Assembly (NCBI RefSeq): GCF_028769735.1
Contig: NC_088172.1
Location: forward strand, 64,263,075-64,327,074
DNA length: 64,000 nt
Reading direction: 5' to 3'
From: Zonotrichia leucophrys gambelii
Taxonomy: Eukaryota; Chordata; Aves; Passeriformes; Passerellidae
Below, in pieces: positions 38,387 through 64,000 of the stretch. Within the stretch, counting starts at the first letter, position 1, and each line of letters starts with the position of its first letter. The position numbers and the translations under genes were made by a program. The notes under the pieces were generated by a model. It saw only the letters and a list, made by a program, of their open reading frames with translations, had not been told where the DNA came from and made no database searches.

Positions 38387-38464
38387 GACCTCGAAAGAAA
38401 GAGACAGGTGATGAGACTCTTGCAGGGCAGCCTGAGATCCACTTAGCCTGCAGCTGCATCGATA
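38245..38464 (-). CDS. TAF5L: TAF5L exon 2: 5' UTR and first coding exon
   Basis: Coding part 38386-38245 (47 codons plus one base) ends at CTCACAG/GTAATC. The ATG has G at -3 and A at +4. The best upstream acceptor is TTTGTTTTCTATCAG at 38465, placing 78 bp of 5' UTR in this exon; weaker AGs lie at 38454 and 38448. With the 38465 acceptor the UTR holds an out-of-frame ATG at 38459 (see findings). Confidence 0.85.
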
Positions 38465-41400
38465 CTGATAGAAAACAAACATCTCTGTAGTTTGGTTGCT
38501 GAGGTATGAAACAGAACCTTCAGGGATTTAGCTCTCAGTACTATGGCCCAGACATTTTGTAGGTTCCTGAAGATATTTTGCTGCCTAATTTTACTGATTT
38601 CACAGAGGAATCAAAAACAGTTTTAAGGATTCTGAACTAAAACCGCAATGGTGAACTGAAGCATTTTTTGTTAAAAACAGCTCACAAAAAGGGAATATCT
38701 CTCCTTCTTGAGTTTTGACAGCAGCAGTTTGAGTAATCTTCACTTTCTGGTTTCTCTGCCTGACCAACCAACAACAACAAAAAAAAAAAACTCCAGCAGA
38801 TTCAGTGGAACGAGAACATACAAAGATGGAAATTTTGGAAACATAATGCTTTATATAGCAAACCTATTTGGAGAGTCCAAGAAGCAAAAGCATATTGGCT
38901 GAACTTAAAGGTTAGAGCTAGATTTCTGGCACTTCACTCAGATGGTCCCCAGGAAAAAAAAGAAGGAAATTAAAAGCAGAGCCTTCTTTATCATCTGCCT
39001 TGACCTATGCAGGCTTCCCTCTTACAGAAGTTTGAAACAGAAATAATCTTTTGAAGTTTTTTTTTTTAAATATACATTTAGGAACCCATCCTCACAAACA
39101 CCGCTTGGAAGTACCTCAAAATCAAAATGAGCCCAAGATTACTTTTAGTCCCTGGCCTGTAATAAAGGAACCTCAGTAAGATGAATGCTACAGCTCCCTT
39201 GCTATTTGGGTAATCGCTGACTGCACCAATCCTTCACAACAGCCACCGACTTTACACAAAAATTTAGATAACCTGAAAGGCTTGAAATAAAGCACAGTTA
39301 AGCCACAGGGGTTTCTTCCTATCACAACACCAGGTAAAGCCTGCCTGGAGACAGTTCAACACCTTACAGCCCCACTACCAATGACATGAATGTTTCCTGA
39401 GTGCTAGTGCTTCCTGGTTTGAGCAGCTAAATCTGATGAAACTCAACTTCTCTGAGAGAGACAAGGATGCCCTTCCTCCTTTTGTAAGAACCATTATTTC
39501 TACCAAAAGGACAGCTTTAAAAATACAAATGAGTTTTTTTCTAATACCCATGCACACTTTAGTGCTTATTGTCAGAAAAATAACCCTTCTGTGAAGTTAG
39601 GTACAAGTGGATGAGGATGCAAGGTTTCAGCAATAGTTCACTTTCAACAGATATGTGGAATTGCAAATCCACATGTTTGGGTGAAAACCGTAAAAAGATT
39701 CCAATTTGTTCCTACAAGTTAAGTAGCTGTTGAGTGTGGGGAAGGGGCATCAACAGGTGGGAGTTTTCAAAGCATTTTCAGACAGACCCATTAAAATACA
39801 AAGTTTTCAACACCTTCTTTCATTCCAAAAGCAAACTTCCTTTTCATCTTCCCTGCAGTTAAAGAAGTTATATCTCAGACACTGTCTCAAGTGTAACACT
39901 TCTGCTGCACAAAACTGTAGGAAAGACAGAACTCTTATCAAGACCACCAAGTAGAGTGGATCCAAGGATTGATTAGCAATGTAGCACCCTCCTAAAAAAC
40001 ACCCTTAACTAAGCTTCACAAGGTACTGTTACCATTCTGCATTTCAGCCAGCTGCAGGGACTCATGTGCAGGTGATTTGCCCAGGCCCACACCGAGGCAT
40101 TTATGCAATCTGTACAGTTCCTTGCTCCTCTGTGTACTCCCCTCTGCAGTCACAGTAGGGGATGTTAGCAGGATCTCAAGGAGATTTTTTTCCCTACTCC
40201 CAGGTGACACAACGGGAGCTACGTGTCTTCATCAAGAAATACCCATTAACATCAGAAACAGCAGTCACCCATACTCTAATTTCAGGTCTTTGCTTCTTCC
40301 TTCACTTTGCCTTTATACTTCACACTCAGCATTACAAAGAACAATGTCACCAAGGCAGGAAAAGCATTCAGGAAAAGTGCAAGAGCAAAAGCAACGCTCC
40401 TACAAATATTTTTATTGAGCCTTTTATCAAAATTAGAGTGTATCATAAAATAAACATAAGAATGGCCTCCCAAAATGCTGTCAGCCTGGTTCAAGGTGCA
40501 AGCTACACCAATTCACAACAGGTCAATGATGCAGAATTTAAAGGCATTACAGGACAAGCCTCCAATTTTTAACTTCCAATCAATTTTAAGATTCTAGCTC
40601 TCATAACTGAGGATAATCTCCAAAATATGTAATAAACTGAAAGCATATAGAGTTCCCTGTTCACAAAATGCATAAAGCTTGAAACAATTGTTCAGAAGTC
40701 CCAGTTGTCTCACTCTCCTCGAACAGCCAAAGAGAATAATAAATACGAATGCTGCTAACTAATTTTACTGATAAGCAAAATAAATAAGAAAAGAGAGAAG
40801 AAAGATCACATTGTGAGAATGCAGAGCTACAATGCAGCATTTTCTGCAGTGTTCCAAACTGGAGCACTGAAAAAAGGTTAAGGTAATTTTTTTTGAGGAA
40901 CCAGAACTACTAAAAAAAAGAACAGAGCAGAGGCTAATAACACAAAACACATTGCAAATTCCTCCTTCCTGGAAAATCTGGAAGTTAGTTGTGAACTAAG
41001 CATTGGGCCAAGGAAATTATTTTCCCGCCTATGCTACATTTCAGGTACAGGTTTAGGCAGATTCCACGGCCTTGAAATAATCCCAGTACAGACATACTAA
41101 AAAAAACTTAAAAACTAGCACTGAAAACACTGCTTTTAAAGACTCTGGATTCCTGTCCCAACACTGGGACAGCAGTCTCTTTCTTCCAACAGACTGAGGA
41201 AAGACCTGTGAGCATCAGAGAGCTAGATTAAAAACCACCCAACCCCCAAACTAATCAAAGCATAAAAAAAAAGCATCTTTTGAATATTCTCTAATAAGAA
41301 CTCTGTCTCAGGCCTCAGTTTTGGACAGCAAAAAATAATCTTTTATCCTTTATCATCGCAGGTGAAATGTGGGGCCTACCAACAATAATAGGTCCCAATT

Positions 41401-42438
41401 TTTAATTTTGTGACATTAGGATAATCTGAAATTTACAAAATTTCAGAATAAACGACGTAAGGATAAACTTATATGGAGATAACCATGACCTAAGAGCCAA
41501 GGGATGTCGCACATGCAGCAGCTGCAATTCACAAAAACAGGCAAATAAACATGACAAGTTGACTTGGAGAGCACGGTAGTGGTGCAAAACAGGAAAATAG
41601 GATAGCAGGAACTACGGAGAAGGCTTTCGGCTGAGCAGTGGCATTCATGTGAAGAGGCAGAGAGGGAACAGCTGTGATTTTAAAAGAGCATGAATCCATT
41701 TGCATTTGGACCGAGATCTGGCTCACCATCCACGAATGACGCTTTGCCAATTCCACATTGTTTCCCTCCGACCCCCCCGCGGCCCCAAGCCGGTGCCAGG
41801 CAGCGCTTCACCGCTGTCCTCGGCGGGACCTGCGGGACACGCTTTCCTCCAACGCCCCTGACACCACCTCGGCTCGGGCTCCGCCAGCGCCGGGCCCTTC
41901 CCGGGCCGAGCGGAGCCGCGGGACCCACCCGGCACTGCCGGCCTGCGGGCCCTGCCGGGTCACCGGGGCCGGGAGCCCTGCGGGGCCCGAGTCGTCCTGG
42001 GGCTGCTCCGCGGCCCGAAGGGCGCTCGCTGAAGGGACGCCAAACTTAAAGCCTTCTCCTGTCAGTATAAAAAAAAAAGAAAAAAAAAAAAGGAGGAAAA
42101 AAAAAAAGAAAAGGGAAGAGAGATGGCGCGATAAGAAGAGGCTTGTTAAACCCACGCACTTTCCAAGGGAAAGAAGGATATCACGACCAGAGGCCGCCCC
42201 GCGACCTCCGGGCGCAGGGCACGCGCCCGGCCCGTCCGCAGCCAGGGCTGCCCCAGGGCCGCGCCCGTGCCCGAGGTGCCCCCGCCGGCCTGCCGGGAGC
42301 CGCCGGCCGCGCCGGGCCTGCGGGCCTCCGCCACGAGGCGGCCCGCGGGACGCCCGGGCCCTGCTCCCGCCGCCGGCCCCGCCCCCGCGCCCCCCCGTGC
42401 GGGCCCCGGGCCGCGGCCCCGGGCCGGTCCCCACTCAC
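38465..42438 (-). other. TAF5L: TAF5L intron 1 (within the 5' UTR)
   Basis: 4-kb intron between the probable noncoding first exon and the exon with the start codon. Its distal part is AT-rich; its first 700 bp lie inside the CpG island and include an A/G tract at 42069-42116. Confidence 0.6.
42069..42116. repeat. Polypurine A/G tract within the CpG island
   Basis: About 48 bases made only of A and G, mainly A-runs broken by single or paired G. It sits between two CpG-dense blocks, inside TAF5L intron 1. Confidence 0.85.
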
Positions 42439-42600
42439 TGAGCATCGCAGGCGGCGGGAGGCGGCGGGAGGCAGGCGGGGGCCGGCGCGGCCGGGGGGCG
42501 CTGTCACTGCACCCAGCGGAGCCGGGCGCTGCCGGCGGGCGCGCCGCCGCTGCCGCCTCCCCTGTGGGCCGGTGCCAGTGGCGCGGCCGGTGCTGCCCGG
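42439..42600 (-). other. TAF5L: Probable noncoding exon 1 of TAF5L (5' border not defined)
   Basis: On the minus strand GATGCTCA/GTGAGTGGGG gives a strong splice donor at 42438-42437 in the CpG island, positioned to join the acceptor at 38465. The ATG in GATGCTCA, a few bases before the donor, would open an upstream frame. The 5' border shown is a guess. Confidence 0.4.
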
Positions 42601-42640
42601 GGCCCGGCGGGCGGCGGCGGCCGCTCCATGGCCCGGCTGA

Positions 42641-59243
<16,603 letters not shown>

Positions 59244-59730
59244 TGAGTCCTGCCTGGCGCTGCGTGATCAGTTATGAATTGATCCTGCAGTGCTCAGAAG
59301 ATGCTGGATTGCTGTTTGGCTTGGGATAAAGACTAAGATTGAACTTGAGGAGGGTCCTAAGCATGGATTGCATTTATCCCTATACAGCCAGCCTTCATAA
59401 TGGGGAAAAAGGGAACTGGGGAGGGAGGGAGAGAGGATGTCCTGTGGTGTTGGTTCTGGTCGTGCGTTGAGCCACAAATGGCAGAACTGCTGTGCCTCTG
59501 CTGGCCCATGGTGAACTCTGTGGGAGCCTTGGGGAGCTCACTGCAATTTGGCAGCAGATGTCAGGCTTCAGGCTTTGGCACGTCATGGTGCTTTCCTGTG
59601 GAAGCAATAGTCTGGTCTAAAAGCCAGTGAGGGATAAAACCCCTGCTTTTGCTTACATGGTAAGCACAATTAAAGCAGTTAAAGTGCTTAATTTTGTACC
59701 CTGTTATTTTACATTTTGTAACTGAAGAAC
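59244..59730 (+). terminator. URB2: URB2 3' UTR with candidate polyadenylation signal
   Basis: The 3' UTR follows the stop. ATTAAA at 59669-59674, followed by the U/GU-rich stretch GTGCTTAATTTTGTACCCTG, is the most likely signal, giving a 3' end near 59.7 kb. The next clear AATAAA I noted is near 61422. Confidence 0.5.
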
Positions 59731-62359
59731 TTTGTCAATGTTACACAGCCGTAGAGTAGGTTACTGTGCAAACCTGCAGAAGTAAAAGTAAAAAATTTGG
59801 AAGATTGTATCTCTTTGCTTGATTGCTTTTGTTGTCCAGCCATCCCTGGGCAGCCTGGTCTGACCTATTGAATTTCCTTCCCAACTGTATTATCCTCTGA
59901 TCTCGTGATAATCAAAAAGACTGACTACCTGGAGCTCTGTTCGATTTACTGTCATTAAGCAGTTACACTTAGTCATCTGAGCTGTGGTCACTCTCTGCTT
60001 AGCTTGTGACAAATGTTAATTACCACTGTTACTATCTGAGACTCTTCTTGGTCTAAGCTGAGCCTTGTTGCTTTCTATTCATTCCAGGTTGAGAGTAAGC
60101 CCTCGACTTCTTGCAGCTCAGCTCAGCTTCTGACAGGAATCTTTATCAAGTTTTATCACATAACTCTCTTTCATTGGCTAAATGACAGAAGTTAATTTTT
60201 TTTTAATGATACATACTGAGATCTAATTTTTATGTGCATGGTAAAACAGTCTTCACATGTACATGTAGGTAGTAGAACGAACTCAATACTCATACGATTA
60301 TTTACTTTCATCTATAAATAGGATGTGGACAGAGGGAAACTGGAATGTGGCTTAGCACTTTTCTGGGTCCATCTGCCTCATAGCAAGGTCCAAAGGATGA
60401 AGTTTGTCTGAGCCAAAAGACTCCATGTGGCTCAGATGAGGGAGGTGACCAGGGCTTGCTAAACTTTGTATTGGGGATGACCCTCCTCTCATCCTGGAAA
60501 AGCATCTTGAAGGGCTTTGGTACTGTGGAAGTGATGTTCAGAAGTAATTGTACTATGTTATTAACACTTTTCCAGTCCCCAATGCAAACCACAGTGGCAT
60601 ATAAGCTGCCATGCAGCAAGTTAACTCTGTGCAAGCTGGATCCTGTGCACCACTAGGCCACTTCTGTATTTTATTTCGTGTGGGCCAGCAATGGGAACGG
60701 GAATTACTTCTGCCCCACCAGGAAGTGGGGCATAGGTGACAGAAGGGAGACATCTAGGAGCTGGGGGCATCCAAAGAGGGGGGGGTCTCCAGGGTGAAGA
60801 CCTTAATACACTGGAAATCGAAGGAAGGTTTTGAGCACTGGGAGAGGATGTGGAAAGAACAGCAGAAAAGAAGAGAGCAGGGTTTGGAGCGGGGAAGGGA
60901 GGAAGGAAGTGAGGTAGCATCTCTGGCGTGTGAGTGTCAGGGCTCCCCCGGTGCAGCCATATGGTGCAAGCCACACACACAGCTCAAACGCTTCTGAGTG
61001 CAGACCACAGCAAATAACGCTAGCCAGAGGGGGTAAACTAGTTGAGTTGAGATTAGTTTTGTTTCATTAATACTAACTTTTAAATTGTTAACAATTTTAA
61101 CCTCTTGGTGTGGAAGTGAAAATATGTAACTTAGATGTACGGGGGTGATGGAATTTACAAACCCCCACTATCAAAAGGGCACAGTGCTTGAATGAATGAA
61201 AATTTGAAATCCTGCCACAATTAAACCTTTATTTCACACACCCCGTGCAACTGCCACTTATCCCACAGCCCCCCTCCTTTTCCATGCGAAGCAGTGGAGT
61301 TCTGAAGCACAAAGCAGCGTTTCTGTGTAGAAGTGGCAAAGGGGTTAAAAGGAAGGCTGTCTTTCACTTGCTAATCTCAGGTCTTTGTCCAAGAACTGCT
61401 CCGGATTTTTTTTTTTTAGCTAGAATAAATTAAATCACTGGCAGAGGACCACCTGCTGAGAAAGCAGGCTTTGTGCTCCCGAGTGCATTCCCACGTGGGT
61501 GCAGTTTCCTCTGCTGTCACACGATGGGGCCATCCTGCAAGGGTACAAAGCACCGTCTGAAATCACTTTTGGAGCCCTTCCTCCCAGGCTGGGTTAGTTT
61601 ACGGGCTCTGAGCATCGGGAAGGTAAAGGGTGTGGAAGAAACACCGTCTCGGGTAAAGGCCAGGAATCACAATTTGCTTTGTGCATGTGAATCTCCAGGC
61701 CTTACAGGCTTCTGCAACACATATTCTTGGCCAGGTTTCCAATTGTTGATGTAGCACATCTTTTCTTGCTGCAGCATGGACAGAAATTCCTCCTGTAGGC
61801 AGAACTCGGAGGCTGGGATCTCAGGGTCCTGCTGGCTGTGCCTCTGGCTCAGCCTGTGACTGTGTGCAGTGTTTTTCCTGGTGCATGGGCAGTGCCCAAG
61901 TCTGCTGTGCCAAAACTGGCTCAAATAACAAGAAACAGGAAAGGCAAGAACAGTCACAACCAACAAAAATCATGCTGGGTTTATTTACCCCTTATTTTTG
62001 TGTAGCTGCTGTGAAAATCGCCTGATTTTTCTACTTGCCTGGTGGTGGGGCTTAATACTTGATTTACCTTGAAATTGTGGATAGAAATGTAAAAAAAGAT
62101 GATGGTTTAAGATGTTAGAAATTGTTTTACTTATTCAAAAATTGTTTTTCCTGATCATATCTTTTTAGAAGAGACTATGTACTGAGTACTTTTCTTTAAG
62201 CTTGAAATGAATCAGTAGCTTCCTATTTGTTTACTTGATGCAGTTACGGAGCTTCTGGATAACAGAAGGCTCCTTCCAAAGCCACCTTTGTGGGTTAAAG
62301 CATAATAATATGAATAAAGGAGTGCTTTGAGAGATTTCTACACCATTATTACTGAACCA
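59731..62359. other. Intergenic region downstream of URB2
   Basis: No gene is recognised. A short stretch at about 59840-59890 (CATCCCTGGGCAGCCTGGTC, CTTCCCAACTGTATT) may be a very old CR1 end. A T-run lies at 61411-61420. By comparison with human, GALNT2 would be the next gene to the right, but none of it is seen here. Confidence 0.6.
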
Positions 62360-63085
62360 TTAAATGTCTCCAGTGACACAGTTTGCTGATGATACTGAAC
62401 TGAGTGGGGAAGTGAACACTTGGGACAGGAGAGCCAAGCTGCAAGAAGACCTGGATTGGCTGGAAGGGTGGGCTAACAAAACCTTGTGAAGTTCAACAAA
62501 GAAAAACATAGGGTCTTTCACCTGGGAAAACATAATCCAAGAGTCCAGCACAGGCTGGAATCTGCCCTTGTGGGGAGCAGCAGAGGGAAGAAGTCAGCAA
62601 TCCCATCAACAAGGGCATCACCAGCAGAGGAAAGAAGTGGTTATCCCACTCTATTCAGTGCTTGTTGGGCCACATCAGAAATAATGTGATCAATTTCATT
62701 CCCCACTATGCAAAAGAGATGGAGACAGGCTGGAGAAGATCCAGGGAAGGGCTACAATAATGATCAAAGGTCAGGGAAGCTTTCCATGGGAGGAAAGGCT
62801 GAGACAACTGGGTTTGTTTAGCCTTGAGGTTAAAAATAAGGTTTAGAGGGAGACCTTATCACTGTGTTCCTGTATTTAAAGGGTTTCTACAAAGGAGATG
62901 AAAACTCTCTTTTTGCAAGGAATCACATGGAGAACACAAAGGGTAATGGTAAAACCGGGGACATTCCAATTGGACGCAAGAGGAAAATTTTTCAGAGAGA
63001 ACAATTGGCCATTGGAGTAATCTCCCTGGGGAAATGGTGGATTCCTCAACTTAGAACATTTTTTTTTCAGCTAGATGAATGCTTG
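62360..63085 (+). mobile_element. CR1 LINE fragment with reverse-transcriptase remnant
   Basis: The first part translates as QFADDTELSGEV and then KLQEDLDWLEGWANKTL, the FADD catalytic box and following segment of CR1 reverse transcriptase. The frame breaks near 62487 and resumes as MKFNKEKHRVFHLGKHNPRV. The second part resembles the CR1 3' region: GAGACAGGCTGGAGAAGATC, AAGGCTGAGACAACTGGGTT, then GGAGACCTTATCACTG. The element is old and cannot be active. Confidence 0.85.
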
Positions 63086-64000
63086 ATTTTTTTTCAATGA
63101 GAAACATGCAAAAGTGCCATTGTAGGCAGTACTGACATTTGCTGCTGAATGATCAGTGATGTATTCTGCAAGCAGTCAAAATTTCCAGAAAGGAAGGCTC
63201 CTCCTATTGTATCTACCCAGTAATATTTATGTTACAGACAAGGGGAAGTGAAACCTGACTTGCTATGGAGCAGTACTGATTTGTATCCATATATATTTTT
63301 TTTTTAAAATATGAAAGTTTTTTTGTTTTTTAAATTGACTTTAAAATCTGGAAAAATTGGGAAAGAAAGTGTGTCCCTGTGACCTTTTCAGAAGTTTTAG
63401 TCTAGGAGAGCCCTCCAACAAACCCGTTGGCAGTTCTTCAAGAGAATTTGGGAAGAATAAATAAATGCCCTCCAAGTGTCTGAGCTGTGTTGCCATCCCT
63501 TTACTTCTAAAGAAGGATACTCACATTTTGTACCTATATCTGAAGATGATAGCAAACAAAAATGACCAAAACAGTTTTGTCTTTTGTAGGAATCTTCTAA
63601 TGCAAGAGTAGAGTGGCAAGAGGTACAGGCCTGCCATAGCTTTCAAGTGGTGACTGCTTGGTCCTTTCTAGGCATAGACTTGTTTATTTCAGGACAGCTT
63701 CATTCTGACATGTGCTTCTGTGGCCTCTCTTTTAAGACTGGTGGAGAACAGTTCCTGCCCCAAAACAGTTGTCATTATTTAAATTTTGTAGAAGTTGGAT
63801 TCAGAATTGCTTCTTGGAAAAAGTTCCATAGATGCTCTGCTCTGAATTAAATGTCTTCTTGTGGAGGCTGCCCTCTTTGCAGCTGGGAGGTCACTCTAAT
63901 GCCTTTTCAAATTCTTCCCTAAAACCAGAGGACAGGGTGTTTTTGCTGATAGCTGGCAGAGAGGATTTGGAAAGGAAACAAAGAATAAAAGGAGAGGAAA
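63086..64000. other. Intergenic DNA at the right edge
   Basis: AT-rich sequence with T-runs at about 63295-63340. I see no gene or recognisable repeat. Confidence 0.6.

Noticed and set aside
60308..60660. 108-codon minus-strand frame downstream of URB2
   Set aside because: No recognisable protein and no supporting context. Its length is expected by chance.

Overview
The window looks like bird genomic DNA, or at least sauropsid DNA. It carries three recognisable vertebrate genes in the order ABCB10 – TAF5L – URB2, which is the order I know from human chromosome 1q42. All introns have GT–AG borders. The interspersed repeats I can recognise are mostly CR1 LINE fragments, typical of birds, turtles and crocodilians, and the introns are short, which favours a bird. 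I cannot name the species.

Layout. (1) 1–14.4 kb: the 5' half of ABCB10 on the minus strand, exons 1–6. The remaining exons, including the ATP-binding domain, lie beyond the left edge. Exon 1 sits in a CpG island. (2) 14.4–24.3 kb: intergenic. It begins with a cluster of four CR1 fragments around a small CpG-rich patch without a gene at about 16.5–16.9 kb. (3) 24.3–42.4 kb: complete TAF5L on the minus strand. It has four coding exons that join to exactly 589 codons plus stop, and a probable noncoding first exon about 4 kb upstream. (4) 41.8–43.1 kb: a CpG island that acts as a head-to-head promoter for TAF5L and URB2. (5) 42.8–59.7 kb: complete URB2 on the plus strand. It has nine coding exons, 1,539 codons, and one 3.4-kb exon holding most of the protein. 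(6) 59.7–64 kb: downstream intergenic DNA with a decayed CR1 that keeps part of its reverse transcriptase.

Functions. ABCB10 is a mitochondrial inner-membrane half-transporter linked to haem synthesis. TAF5L is a WD40 scaffold of the SAGA/PCAF acetyltransferase complex. URB2 is a nucleolar factor for large ribosomal subunit assembly. They are ordinary housekeeping genes and do not form one pathway; only TAF5L and URB2 share a control region.

I found no operon, CRISPR array, toxin, virus or clearly new biological system. The points most worth a second look are: a phase-compatible exon-like open frame in URB2 intron 5; the orphan CpG patch with a CTCF-like motif between CR1 copies; a GATA site just upstream of ABCB10; a probable hAT-type nonautonomous transposon in URB2 intron 4; and an upstream AUG that overlaps the TAF5L start. 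Splice sites, phases and repeat borders were read by eye.
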